Shown here: positions 20,945-30,031 of the stretch, in pieces
How positions within the stretch are numbered: position 1 is the first letter of the stretch
Layout: every line of letters starts with the position of its first letter
NCBI RefSeq assembly: GCF_001586275.1
Contig: NZ_CP014545.1
Coordinates: 1,080,501-1,144,500 of the forward strand
Length of the DNA stretch: 64,000 nt
Origin: Sphingorhabdus sp. M41
GTDB taxonomy: Bacteria; Pseudomonadota; Alphaproteobacteria; Sphingomonadales; Sphingomonadaceae
Direction: 5' to 3'
The notes under the pieces: model-generated
The model's input: only the letters and a program-made list of their open reading frames with translations
Told to the model about the DNA's origin: nothing
The model's database searches: none
Translations under genes and position numbers: made by a program

Positions 20945-22065
20945 CGGAAAATCCCGGTATTTTGATATATTTATTTTCATTTCTGATCGTCATCGGTGTG
21001 CTCGTTTTTGTGCACGAGATGGGGCATTATCTGGTCGGGCGCTGGTGTGGCGTGAAGGCGGAAACCTTTTCAATCGGCTTTGGCAAAGAGATTACCGGGT
21101 GGACCGACAAGCGCGGGACGCGCTGGAAAATCAGCATGTTGCCATTGGGCGGCTACGTCCAGTTTGCCGGAGATATGGATCCGGCGGGGACAAAGAGCAA
21201 GGAATGGCTGAGCCTGCCGGAGGCGGAACGCAACCAAACCTTCCAGTCCAAATCATTATGGCGGCGCGCCGCGATCGTGTTTGCAGGACCGGCGATCAAT
21301 TTCATCTTTGCCATTTTGATCATCATGGGTTTTGTCATTGCTTATGGCACCAGTGCGACCCTGCCTGTTGCGAGCGAAATTTCTCCCAATTCGACCGCGG
21401 CTGCTATCGGGATGAAGCCCGGAGACCGGATCATATCCGTCGACGGTGAGCAGATTGAGCTATTCGAGGATCTGCGGCAGAAAATGATTCTGATTCCCGA
21501 TCAGAATGTTGAAATTGTCTACGAACGGGACGGCCAGCGCATTGCCAAGCGCGGCAAAATCGGCGTCCATATCATGAAGGATAGGTTCGGCAACGAATAT
21601 CGGCTGGGTCTATTGGGCATGTCATCCAACAAGGTAGAGTGGCGCGAAGTCAGTCCGCTTGAGGCACCTGCTGTTGCGGTAGAGAAAACCTTTGGCATCG
21701 TGGATCAGATCACGACCACCCTCGGCCAGGTGATTACCGGCAAGCGTTCGATCAAGGAGCTTGGCGGACCGCTCAAAATTGCTCAGGTTTCCGGAGAGCA
21801 GTTCAAGATGGGGCTGGAAAGTTTCATTCTTTTTGTCGCACTGATCTCAATTAACTTGGGGTTCATCAACTTGCTGCCAATCCCGATGCTCGATGGAGGG
21901 CACCTGATGTTCTATGCAATTGAAGCGGTGCGGCGAAAGCCGGCCAGTCCAAAAGTGCAGGAATGGGCTTTTCGGTCCGGATTGGCACTGGTTATGGTGT
22001 TCATGCTGGTGGTGACATTTAACGATTTATCGTCATTTGGCCTGTTCCGGTCTATCACCGGCTGA
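20941..22065 (+). CDS. rseP: RIP metalloprotease RseP (site-2 protease)
   Basis: This inner-membrane zinc protease cuts transmembrane substrates such as anti-sigma factors and remnant signal peptides. The 374-residue product has the zinc motif HEMGH at residues 25-29 in the first membrane helix, one central PDZ domain (around ASEISPNSTAAAIGMKPGDRI), and the third zinc ligand in NLLPIPMLDGGHLMFY near the C-terminus. The start is a TTG at 20941 overlapping the dxr stop, consistent with coupling. E. coli RseP has two PDZ domains; only one is evident here, and the protein is accordingly shorter. Confidence 0.95.
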   Translation: MTENPGILIYLFSFLIVIGVLVFVHEMGHYLVGRWCGVKAETFSIGFGKEITGWTDKRGTRWKISMLPLGGYVQFAGDMDPAGTKSKEWLSLPEAERNQTFQSKSLWRRAAIVFAGPAINFIFAILIIMGFVIAYGTSATLPVASEISPNSTAAAIGMKPGDRIISVDGEQIELFEDLRQKMILIPDQNVEIVYERDGQRIAKRGKIGVHIMKDRFGNEYRLGLLGMSSNKVEWREVSPLEAPAVAVEKTFGIVDQITTTLGQVITGKRSIKELGGPLKIAQVSGEQFKMGLESFILFVALISINLGFINLLPIPMLDGGHLMFYAIEAVRRKPASPKVQEWAFRSGLALVMVFMLVVTFNDLSSFGLFRSITG

Positions 22066-22154
22066 TTGACCATTGATTGACACGCTGCATTGGGGCAGGG
22101 GGTTGGCGAAGTTGGTGCTTTGGTGCCAGTTTCATTTTATTTTTGGTTTATGGT

Positions 22155-24893
22155 GTGAAAGCGAGTGTGTCTGTGAATCATAAAAAGCGGCTTCTACCCT
22201 TGTTAATGTGTGGCACTATTCTGAGTGGCGCAGCGGTTTCTTCGCAGGCGCAAGCGCAGGAAGCGGCGCAAGCCGCATCCGTGGCTCCGACGGACAACAC
22301 CATACGGTCCATCGTCGTCAATGGTGCCCAGCGACTGGAGCCCACCACTGTCCTGTCCTACATGAAATTGCGTATCGGACAGACGTACACGCAAGAATCG
22401 GCCGATCAGGCCCTGAAGGATCTGTTTGAAACAGAACTGTTCAAGGATGTCAGTATCCGGAACGACCAGGGTGCCGTGATCATTGAGGTTGTCGAAAATC
22501 CCGTGATCAACCGCATCTTGCTGGAAGGCAACAAGCGGATCAAGGAAGACAAGATCTATCCCGAGATCCGATTGGCTCCGCGACAGATATTTACCCGGTC
22601 AAAAGTCCGGGCCGATGTCGCTCGAATCGTCGAGCTGTATAAACGCAAAGGTCGCTTTGCGGCGAACGTTGAGCCGAAAATGGTTCAACTGGACCAGAAT
22701 CGCGTCGATATTGTTTTCGAGATCAATGAAGGACCCAAGTCCAAGGTTCAGCAGATCAACATCATCGGCAACGAAGAATTTTCCGATGGCAAGCTGCGCG
22801 GTGAAATGGTTACCAAGCAATCGCGCTTCTATCGTTTCTTCAGTTCCAGTGACACTTATGATCCGGATCGTCTTGCCTTTGACCAGCAAAAACTCCGTCA
22901 GTTCTATTTGACAGAAGGTTACGCAGATTTCCGGGTTATCTCTGCTGTTGCCGAGCTAACCCCGGACAAGCGTGATTTCATCATCACCTATGTCGTGGAA
23001 GAGGGTGATCGTTATCAGTTCGGTGAAGTGACGGTTGAAAGTGAAATTCGCGATTTTACCGCGGAATTCCTGACCCCTCAGCTGCCGATGAAAGCCGGGG
23101 ATTTTTACAACGCCAAGCAGGTGGAAGATACTGTCGAGCGGCTTTCGGAAACTGCCGGCCTATTCGGATATGCTTTTGCCGATGTCCGCCCGCAATTCAC
23201 CCGGAACAAAGACACGCTGACCATGGATATCCTGTTCCAGGTCGCGGAAAGTGACCGGGTCTACGTCGAACGGATCGACATCAACGGCAACACGCTGACC
23301 CAGGACAAGGTCGTGCGCCGGGAGTTCCGGCTGAATGAAGGGGACGCTTTCAACAGCTTTCAGGTCAAGCGATCAGCCAACCGGATCAAGTCGTTGGGCT
23401 TTTTCCAGGAAGATCTGGAAATTGAGCAAAAACAGGGAAGTGCACCCGACCGCATCATATTGGAAGCCAATGTTGAAGAAAAGGCGACCGGGGAACTGCA
23501 ACTTTCGGCTGGATTTTCCAGCGTCGAGAATTTCATTCTCCAGGCGTCCGTGCGGCAGCGGAACTTTCGTGGCAAGGGGCAGGAACTGCGAGCCAGCGCC
23601 AGCTATTCGAGTTATTCGCAGTCGATCGAGCTAGGCTTTACCGAGCCCTATCTGTTCGACCGGAATATTGCCGTCGGCGCGGATGTTTTTCGTCGTGACT
23701 TGAACAGCTTTAACTACGTCAATAGCGATCGCCAAACTACCTTTGAGCAGCTTACTACGGGTTTCCAGATCCGGGCGGGTGTTCCGATCACCGAATATCT
23801 GTCCGCATCGCTCCGCTATGGGCTCAGTCAGGACGACGTGACGCTTGAGCCAAGTCTGTTTTTCACGGACAGCAATAGCGACGGAATTCGGGGTAACAGC
23901 CCGGCGGATGTTTGCGAACCACTGCTTGCCGGACGTTATTTGTGCGATGCTCTGGGTAATCGCACGACATCATCCATTGGTGCATCTTTAATTTATGATG
24001 ACCGGGACAATCGCATTCGCCCAACCCGTGGTCAGTCGATTGTCGGCAGCGTCGATTTTGCTGGCCTGGGGGGCAGCGTCAAATATCTCCGCGGTCGTTT
24101 GAATGCTTCCAAACACTGGCGTGTTCTGGGGGATTTCATCTTCACCGCTAGTGCCGAAGGCGGATATATTCATCCGCTGGAAAATCGTTCGACGACTGCA
24201 GGGGACGGCATTGATGACGTCCGTCTGACCGATCGCTTTTTCCTCGGTGAACCGCAAATCCGAGGTTTTGATATTCGCGGCGTTGGGCCACGCGTTGTGC
24301 GTTCATCGACTATTCCCGGACTGGATACCAACGGCAATCCGATCAACGTGATTGTGGACGCCAGCAGTGGCACCCAGACCGACGATGCAATCGGCGGCCG
24401 GGCTTATTATCTGGGACGCGCAGAGCTTGAAATTCCGCTGGGATCCGGTGCGCGCGAACTTGGTTTGCGGCCTTCCATTTTTGTCGATGTCGGTGCCGTT
24501 TTCAACGTGGTTCAGCCGCTGCTTCTTACCGACCTGCAAACGCAATCTTCGGGAACCGTGGCGACCCGAGATGCCACTGGTGCTGTGATTAGAGATGCTA
24601 CTACCGGCGCTATCATTACGGCCACCGGGCCGCTGTATCTCAGCCTTGATGATACCGGGCAGGCCGTACAGGTGGTGGACGCCGTCAATGCGAGTGGTGT
24701 TGCCAATCCTATCGCCACCAACTTCACGGAGGGTTTTTTCGGTGATTCACCAAAGCCACGAGTATCCGTCGGCTTCGGCGTGAACTGGAATTCTCCATTT
24801 GGTCCATTCAGGATCGACATAGCCAAGGCACTGTTGAAAGAGCCGGGCGATGATACCAAATTATTCACCTTCAACGTAGGAACACAATTCTGA
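22155..24893 (+). CDS. bamA: Outer membrane protein assembly factor BamA
   Basis: BamA is the central Omp85 protein that folds beta-barrels into the outer membrane. After a signal peptide (VNHKKRLLPLLMCGTILSG, cut near AQAQE) come five POTRA domains (about 60-440) and a 16-strand barrel with the lid-lock motif region RGFDIRGVGPRVV and a C-terminal strand ending in FNVGTQF. The start is uncertain: the frame is open from a TTG at 22077, but GTG codons at 22155 or 22173 place the signal peptide at the N-terminus. None has a strong ribosome site. About 912 residues is long because of an extended loop near 24540-24720. It follows rseP as in most Gram-negatives. Confidence 0.95.
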   Translation: MKASVSVNHKKRLLPLLMCGTILSGAAVSSQAQAQEAAQAASVAPTDNTIRSIVVNGAQRLEPTTVLSYMKLRIGQTYTQESADQALKDLFETELFKDVSIRNDQGAVIIEVVENPVINRILLEGNKRIKEDKIYPEIRLAPRQIFTRSKVRADVARIVELYKRKGRFAANVEPKMVQLDQNRVDIVFEINEGPKSKVQQINIIGNEEFSDGKLRGEMVTKQSRFYRFFSSSDTYDPDRLAFDQQKLRQFYLTEGYADFRVISAVAELTPDKRDFIITYVVEEGDRYQFGEVTVESEIRDFTAEFLTPQLPMKAGDFYNAKQVEDTVERLSETAGLFGYAFADVRPQFTRNKDTLTMDILFQVAESDRVYVERIDINGNTLTQDKVVRREFRLNEGDAFNSFQVKRSANRIKSLGFFQEDLEIEQKQGSAPDRIILEANVEEKATGELQLSAGFSSVENFILQASVRQRNFRGKGQELRASASYSSYSQSIELGFTEPYLFDRNIAVGADVFRRDLNSFNYVNSDRQTTFEQLTTGFQIRAGVPITEYLSASLRYGLSQDDVTLEPSLFFTDSNSDGIRGNSPADVCEPLLAGRYLCDALGNRTTSSIGASLIYDDRDNRIRPTRGQSIVGSVDFAGLGGSVKYLRGRLNASKHWRVLGDFIFTASAEGGYIHPLENRSTTAGDGIDDVRLTDRFFLGEPQIRGFDIRGVGPRVVRSSTIPGLDTNGNPINVIVDASSGTQTDDAIGGRAYYLGRAELEIPLGSGARELGLRPSIFVDVGAVFNVVQPLLLTDLQTQSSGTVATRDATGAVIRDATTGAIITATGPLYLSLDDTGQAVQVVDAVNASGVANPIATNFTEGFFGDSPKPRVSVGFGVNWNSPFGPFRIDIAKALLKEPGDDTKLFTFNVGTQF

Positions 24894-25582
24894 TGACAAG
24901 TTTTTTCAAAACTGCACTCGCCGTTCTCGCCGTAACTGCTGCGCCCCTGGCGCTTGGTTCTGTAGCAAACGCTCAGGTCTCCGGCATCGCTACGGCAAAT
25001 CCAACGATTGCCATAGCCAAGACGAAAGCTTTTTCTGCCGCCTATTCTCAGATTGGAACGCAGTACAAGAGCTATTTTGATCAGATTGAAGCGCGCAACA
25101 AAACTCTGAACGGACTGCGTGCGCAGCTGGACACGGACAATAACAAGCAGCTGACGCAGGAAGAGCTTGATGCTGCAGTAAAAGCCAAGAGCCCGGTTTT
25201 GCAAAGCATGCAGACTGAAGAAGAAGAAATCCAGAAGCTTCAAACTCCTGCAATCAAAGCCCAGATGTTTGCAATCGAAAGTATTTTTAACGAATATTCC
25301 AATGCTCAGCAGCAGGTAGTCGCAGCCAAGAAAATCGGCGTTATCCTGAGCCCGGATGCATTTATCTATGCGCCGCCGCAGACAGATGTCACCGATGCTA
25401 TCACAGCGGCTCTGGACACGAGAGTCCCGACGGTCAGCACCACGCCCCCTGCAGATTGGCAGCCGCAGCGCAACACTGTGTCGCTCCATCAGCAGTTGCA
25501 GCAATTGCTGATGGCAAGTGCCCGTAGTCAGGCGACTCAGCAACAGCAACAACCGCCGGCGGCACAGCCAGCCAGTCGCTAG
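24893..25582 (+). CDS. skp: OmpH/Skp-family periplasmic chaperone
   Basis: Skp-like proteins hold unfolded outer-membrane proteins on their way to BamA. The 229-residue product has a signal peptide (TALAVLAVTAAPLALGSVANA), a core of long charged helices (about 40-150) as in the Skp tentacles, and an unusual tail rich in Gln, Pro and Ala (QATQQQQQPPAAQPAS). Its ATG overlaps the last base of the bamA stop, so the two are translated together, which fits their shared task. Confidence 0.88.
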   Translation: MTSFFKTALAVLAVTAAPLALGSVANAQVSGIATANPTIAIAKTKAFSAAYSQIGTQYKSYFDQIEARNKTLNGLRAQLDTDNNKQLTQEELDAAVKAKSPVLQSMQTEEEEIQKLQTPAIKAQMFAIESIFNEYSNAQQQVVAAKKIGVILSPDAFIYAPPQTDVTDAITAALDTRVPTVSTTPPADWQPQRNTVSLHQQLQQLLMASARSQATQQQQQPPAAQPASR

Positions 25583-25592
25583 TTGACTATTG

Positions 25593-26051
25593 ATGACCGA
25601 ACTTCTCGACTATGATGTAACCAAGGTGATGGCGGTGCTGCCGCACCGCTATCCCATGCTTCTGGTCGACCGGGTGGAGGAACTTGTAAAAGACGAATCC
25701 ATTCGGGCGATCAAGGCGGTCACCATGAACGAAGGCTTTTTCCAAGGCCATTTTCCGGGGCGACCGATAATGCCCGGCGTAATGATCGTGGAAGCGCTGG
25801 CGCAGGCCGCCGGTGTTCTCGCGATGGAGAGTTTCGACATGGTTGGTTCGGGAAAACTGGTCTATTTCATGGCAATAGACGGTGCGAAATTCCGTCAGCC
25901 TGTGGAGCCGGGCTGCTTGTTGACCCTGAACGTGAAATTTGAGCAAAAACGTGCGCGCGTTTGCAAATTTTCCGGACGGGCAATGATCGGCGACAAGCTG
26001 GCTGCCGAGGCGAACTTTACCGCGATGATAGCCGACCCTCCAGCGGCATAG
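25593..26051 (+). CDS. fabZ: 3-hydroxyacyl-ACP dehydratase FabZ
   Basis: FabZ dehydrates 3-hydroxyacyl-ACP in fatty-acid elongation. The 152-residue product has the active-site His in [13 protein letters not shown] and the hot-dog signature [26 protein letters not shown] with the catalytic Glu. The ATG at 25593 is preferred to the TTG just before it. In LPS-making bacteria fabZ is usually flanked by lpxD and lpxA; here skp precedes it directly and rpmE follows. Confidence 0.97.
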   Translation: MTELLDYDVTKVMAVLPHRYPMLLVDRVEELVKDESIRAIKAVTMNEGFFQGHFPGRPIMPGVMIVEALAQAAGVLAMESFDMVGSGKLVYFMAIDGAKFRQPVEPGCLLTLNVKFEQKRARVCKFSGRAMIGDKLAAEANFTAMIADPPAA

Positions 26052-26161
26052 GCTTTTATAAAAGAATCTTGCCCTTTTGCCATTCGGCGGTTAATGCGCC
26101 GCTTCCGTTAAATTTATTCGCTTTGGGTCTGGTCGGAAACCAGCCTGTTTAGGAGCCGAAA

Positions 26162-26392
26162 ATGAAATCCGATACGCATCCAGACTATCACATGATCACC
26201 GTTCAGATGACCGATGGCACGACTTTTGAAACCCGTTCAACATGGGGCAAGGAAGGCGATACGCTGCAACTGGACATCGATCCTTCCTCGCACCCTGCAT
26301 GGACCGGCGGCAACCAGCGCCTGCTCGATCAAGGTGGCCAGGTGGCTCGCTTCAACAAGCGCTTTGGTGGTTTGTCGCTCAAAAAGAGCTGA
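26162..26392 (+). CDS. rpmE: 50S ribosomal protein L31
   Basis: This 76-residue protein of the large subunit has the L31 pattern: an early THPDYH, then [12 protein letters not shown] and the C-terminal RFNKRFGGL. It contains no cysteine, so it is the zinc-independent (C-minus) form. The ATG at 26162 follows AGGAGCCGAAA. It is followed by a short inverted repeat and then the convergent pxpC gene. Confidence 0.95.
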   Translation: MKSDTHPDYHMITVQMTDGTTFETRSTWGKEGDTLQLDIDPSSHPAWTGGNQRLLDQGGQVARFNKRFGGLSLKKS

Positions 26393-26400
26393 TCTTTATC

Positions 26401-26419
26401 GAGGCTATTCAATAGCTTC
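26401..26419. terminator. Short inverted repeat between convergent rpmE and pxpC
   Basis: GAGGCTAT and ATAGCTTC pair (one G-T) around a 3-base loop in the 33-base gap between the two stop codons. It could be a weak bidirectional terminator. Confidence 0.35.
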
Positions 26420-26425
26420 AATGAA

Positions 26426-27373
26426 TTACCACAATTTGATCTGGCCTAGCCAGGAAGATAGCAGGGAAAGCTTTTCCCGGTATATTTCCGTGGCCCGTTC
26501 CGTCGTGGTTTGCACAAACTGAATTCGTGAGCCCGAACCGAGCTGGCCGATCAAATGACGGTCGGCCCTGATGATCTGCGCAATCCGGGGATAGCCTCCG
26601 GTTGTCTGCGCATCGGGACCGAGAAGATAGGGCTGGCCGCTCGGTGGGAGCTGGATTGTCCCGGGGAAAACCGCTGCGCTCGGCATATTGGACGAGTCGC
26701 AAGCGCTTAGGGCTCCGCCCTCCAGTGCCAAGCCCATTCGGCTGGCCCGTGCTCCGACTGCATAGGGAGCCAGACACAGGTCATCCAGGACGTTCTCGTT
26801 CCGTGTGTCAGCTTCCGGCCCCGGAGTAATCCGCAGCACATGATTATCGCTAAAATGCGGTCGGAGATCTTCCGGTGTGGTTCGCTGCAATTCCGTGACT
26901 GGCGAATCTGGGGTGAAGGCAATGACATCGTCATTCCTGAGGGCCCGGCCGTGAAACCCGCCGAGCGCTGCTGCCAGACAGGTTGACTGGCCTCCGAGCA
27001 GATGGTCGGCATGAATTTTAGCCGCTGTCGCCAGATAGGTCCGGCATCCCGGGCGGCTCGGGCCGATATCGATCTGGTCCCCTGTCATGACTTTCAGCGT
27101 CTGATGCCGAGGTCGATCCTGACCATTGATCCGGACATGTTCAGCCGCACCGACGACAGCGATGGAGCCGGGCTCGTTCATCCGGAAAAGCGCGCCCGTG
27201 AGCGTGATCTCGATTGCGATTTCACCATAGGACTTTCCGACAAGAAAATTTGCCAGGGCCAGCGAAAGACAATCGGCGGCTCCGGCCGCGGGCATGCCCA
27301 GATGCCGGTGCCCGGTGAAGGGCGCGCCTTGCAACGAGCTTTGCAGCCCGGCATTCAAAACGGTGATGCTCAT
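26426..27373 (-). CDS. pxpC: 5-oxoprolinase subunit PxpC (biotin-dependent carboxyltransferase-like/KipA family)
   Basis: With PxpA and PxpB it forms the ATP-dependent prokaryotic 5-oxoprolinase that opens 5-oxo-L-proline (pyroglutamate) to glutamate. The 315-residue product begins at the ATG at 27373 (MSITVLNAGLQSSLQG), which overlaps the pxpB stop by 4 bases; the frame extends upstream but inside pxpB. Family marks are the start block ending GHRHLGMPAAGAADCLSLALAN and the late SCDSSNMPSAAVFPGTIQLPPSG-like substrate region. It is the last gene of the operon. Confidence 0.93.
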   Translation of the reverse strand: MSITVLNAGLQSSLQGAPFTGHRHLGMPAAGAADCLSLALANFLVGKSYGEIAIEITLTGALFRMNEPGSIAVVGAAEHVRINGQDRPRHQTLKVMTGDQIDIGPSRPGCRTYLATAAKIHADHLLGGQSTCLAAALGGFHGRALRNDDVIAFTPDSPVTELQRTTPEDLRPHFSDNHVLRITPGPEADTRNENVLDDLCLAPYAVGARASRMGLALEGGALSACDSSNMPSAAVFPGTIQLPPSGQPYLLGPDAQTTGGYPRIAQIIRADRHLIGQLGSGSRIQFVQTTTERATEIYREKLSLLSSWLGQIKLW

Positions 27374-28041
27374 TGTTCCGTTTCCTGTGGCCAGTGATCG
27401 AACGCGTCTTTCGAAATGGCCTCGAAGCGCACAGTATCTCCGGCTGAAAGCAGGGCGGGCTGGTCTTTGGCCGGATCGAACAGGCGGAGCGGTGTGCGAC
27501 CGATAATCGGCCATCCGCCGGGGCTGTCAAAGGAGTAGATACAGCTTTGCCGGCCAATGATACCGATGGAGCCCGGCGCGACCGATTGTCTTGGATTGGC
27601 GAGCCGACCGATATCGGAACATCCTTCCATGCTTTCCAGATAGGCAAAGCCAGGCATGAAGCCCAGCATGGCTACCCGCTGTATTTGTGCTGCATGCCAG
27701 GAGGATAATGTCTCCGTCGTGATCCCCAGCTTTTTGGCGGCATATTCACTATCCGGAGCGAGCGCTGCGTCATAGCAGACAGGGATCACCTTAGTGGACG
27801 GCGACATTCCGGCCATCTGTGTCAGGTCGCTGATTTGATCCGACGCCATGCTGGCGGCATCAGCGGGCGAAACGAGGGCGGGATCGAACTGTATCGCTAT
27901 GCTGTCGATGCCCGGTACAATTTCTGTCCAGCGAACGTCAGCGGATAATATATTCCGCGCAGCCAGGACTCTATCCATGTCGGGCAAGTTGATGCTGATC
28001 CAGTCGTCACAGATGTGGATTGTCGGACGTGGGACGGCCAT
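27370..28041 (-). CDS. pxpB: 5-oxoprolinase subunit PxpB (allophanate hydrolase subunit 1/KipI family)
   Basis: PxpB is the partner of PxpC in the oxoprolinase complex; the family was first described as KipI, the inhibitor of sporulation kinase KinA in Bacillus. The 223-residue product has the conserved core PVCYDAALAPDS, then MLGFMPGFAYLE and the substrate-pocket block PRQSVAPGSIGIIGRQSCIYSFDSPGGW with IGRTPLRLFD. It overlaps pxpC by 4 bases and pxpA by 1 base, so the three are one translational unit. Confidence 0.94.
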   Translation of the reverse strand: MAVPRPTIHICDDWISINLPDMDRVLAARNILSADVRWTEIVPGIDSIAIQFDPALVSPADAASMASDQISDLTQMAGMSPSTKVIPVCYDAALAPDSEYAAKKLGITTETLSSWHAAQIQRVAMLGFMPGFAYLESMEGCSDIGRLANPRQSVAPGSIGIIGRQSCIYSFDSPGGWPIIGRTPLRLFDPAKDQPALLSAGDTVRFEAISKDAFDHWPQETEQ

Positions 28042-28796
28042 TATCGGACTGAGCCGATCACAATGCAGGCTTGCTCGAGCGCAAGACGCATCTTTCTGGC
28101 TGTTTCCAGAGCGCCGTTGCTGTCAGAGTGGAGGCAGAGGCTCTGCGCCCGGATTGTCAGAGGTGCTCCATCCTTTGTATTCAGCGCAGTCCCTTTTGCC
28201 AGCGACAGGCCTTGGTGAATTCGCAGGGCATCGTCCGCAATCACGGCACCCGCTTCGCTGCGGGGAACCAGTCTGCCATTAGCGGCATATTGCCGGTCGA
28301 TGAAGGCTTCGGCGATGAAGGGAATCGCTCTTTCGTCGGCTGTTTTCTGAAGGAGCGATCCGGGCATGCCCACCAGAGGGAGAGTGGACCGGGCTGCCAA
28401 TTTGACCAGCAAAGTGGAGAGTTCCGGATCATCCTGTGCGTCGTTGTACAGAGCGCCATGTGGCTTGATGTGGGTCAGCGTCACGCCGGTTTCTGCCGCG
28501 GTGTCCCCGATGGCGTCTAGCTGTTCCGTCAGACTGGCTTCCAGGTCCGCAAGCGAAAGCTCCATCGTTTTGCGTCCGAAACCGGCGCGATCAGGATAAG
28601 AGGGATGGGCGCCGGGCGCGACAGACCGCGACTTCGCAGCCGCCAGCATCGTTCGCATGATGTCCGGCGATCCGGCGTGGCCACCGCAGGCGATGTTAAT
28701 GCTCGATACGATGTCCATGATCGCGATGTCGCGGGCGACACCTGCGGGGCTTTCATCCTCGCCAAGGTCGGCATTCAGATCGATCATCACGGTCAC
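28041..28796 (-). CDS. pxpA: 5-oxoprolinase subunit PxpA (LamB/YcsF family)
   Basis: PxpA is a TIM-barrel-like hydrolase-fold protein and the third 5-oxoprolinase subunit. The 251-residue product starts with the diagnostic IDLNADLGED, followed by SSINIACGGHAGSP, VAPGAHPSYPDRAGFGR and THIKPHGALYND. All three pxp genes are present and intact, so pyroglutamate hydrolysis is a well-supported prediction. Its first 4 bases overlap the transporter gene upstream. Confidence 0.95.
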   Translation of the reverse strand: MTVMIDLNADLGEDESPAGVARDIAIMDIVSSINIACGGHAGSPDIMRTMLAAAKSRSVAPGAHPSYPDRAGFGRKTMELSLADLEASLTEQLDAIGDTAAETGVTLTHIKPHGALYNDAQDDPELSTLLVKLAARSTLPLVGMPGSLLQKTADERAIPFIAEAFIDRQYAANGRLVPRSEAGAVIADDALRIHQGLSLAKGTALNTKDGAPLTIRAQSLCLHSDSNGALETARKMRLALEQACIVIGSVR

Positions 28797-30031
28797 GGCC
28801 AGAACCCCAGTGCGCGGGCGATCAACCGGACACCCAAGCCGGTGGTGATCAGCAAAATGGCTACGCCGAGAATATTGGCCCTAAGGCCATTTGCATATTG
28901 CCCGAGCAGCGCCTTGTTGTTCGCCAGCCGGAGCAGGAAAATCGCAATGATAGGGAGCAGCAGGCCGTTGGCGATCTGGGCAACGAATATCAGCTCAACC
29001 GGCTGATAGCCTAGCAGAGCTGCTGACATGCCAGAGAGGATCACAATCAGAGCACCGATCTGAAACGGTCTGCGCGAGTGGGACGATTTGAAAATTTCCT
29101 GCACGATATAGCCTGTGGCCAACGGAGCGGTGATGGCGGAGGTAAGACCCGCTGCGAATAGGCCCGCGCCGAGCGTGACAGTCGCCATGCTGCCAAACAG
29201 GGGGGTGAGCTGCTGTGCCATATCAACCGCATTTTCTATCGTCTTGCCACTGCCAAAAAGGCTGGCTGCCGCGGTTGCCAATATCGTCATCGAAACCAGC
29301 CCGCCGATGCCGATTGAAATAGTGTTGTCCAGCTGGGCTTCGGGCAATTGCTCCTTGTCCCAGCGCTCGCGTACGCTCGCTGCATGGAGAAACAGATTAT
29401 AGGGTACGATGGTGGTGCCAATGAGTGCGATCGCGGTCATCAAGCCACCATCAGGGACGGATGGTACGAAGCCATCCAGCAAGGCCCCGAGGTCCGGTCT
29501 GATCAGCAAGAAGGTCAGAATGAAGGCCGCGCTCATCAATAATACCAGCAGGATCAGGATATTTTCTATCCATTTGGGTTTTGATAAAACCAGCATCGCC
29601 GCCGCAAATAGCGCAATGGTGAGAATGATCGGTGCTTTGCCAAAGGCCAGTGGCCCGCCGTTAATCGCTTCGAGACCAAGCGCAGCGCCGGACATATTGC
29701 CGGCCTCATAAGCTGCGTTGCCAAGCACGAGAGCGGAAATCAGAAGCAAGGCTGCAAGGGTGCGGACAAGAGGCGACGCTACAGATTTGAGCATCGCTTC
29801 TGCCAGTCCGAGTTGCGTAACCAGCGCGATGCGGATGGCGAAGGACTGGAGGATAATAGTGGTGAAAGTGGCAAATGCCAGCGCCCAGAGCAGCGCGAAT
29901 CCGAAACTCGCTCCTGCCAATGTGCAGGCTGTCACGGTTCCGGGGCCGATGAAGGCGGCAGAAACCATCATGCCGGGGCCGGGCCGGTAGTTAAGAATTT
30001 TCATTGTCTTTGGTGCAATCGATTCATCCAT
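28793..30031 (-). CDS. NRAMP-fold transporter with atypical binding site (YcsG-like)
   Basis: The 412-residue protein has about 11 membrane helices and aligns with NRAMP Mn/Fe transporters, for example in AGASFGFALLW after helix 1 and the helix-6 region IALIGTTIVPYNLFLHA. However, the helix-1 metal signature DPGN reads GPGT here and the helix-6 MPH reads VPY, so the Asp, Asn, Met and His ligands are missing. It is the first gene of the pxpABC operon (4-base overlap with pxpA), a neighbourhood also found in Bacillus (ycsG-ycsF-kipI-kipA). Fold assignment is solid; metal transport is doubtful, and pyroglutamate uptake is an inference from context. Confidence 0.85.
   Translation of the reverse strand: MDESIAPKTMKILNYRPGPGMMVSAAFIGPGTVTACTLAGASFGFALLWALAFATFTTIILQSFAIRIALVTQLGLAEAMLKSVASPLVRTLAALLLISALVLGNAAYEAGNMSGAALGLEAINGGPLAFGKAPIILTIALFAAAMLVLSKPKWIENILILLVLLMSAAFILTFLLIRPDLGALLDGFVPSVPDGGLMTAIALIGTTIVPYNLFLHAASVRERWDKEQLPEAQLDNTISIGIGGLVSMTILATAAASLFGSGKTIENAVDMAQQLTPLFGSMATVTLGAGLFAAGLTSAITAPLATGYIVQEIFKSSHSRRPFQIGALIVILSGMSAALLGYQPVELIFVAQIANGLLLPIIAIFLLRLANNKALLGQYANGLRANILGVAILLITTGLGVRLIARALGFWP

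Noticed and set aside
24512-25552. Minus-strand frame of 346 codons across bamA and skp
   Set aside because: Antisense to two well-supported genes; composition is Arg/Leu/Cys-rich as in shadow frames and no motif is seen.
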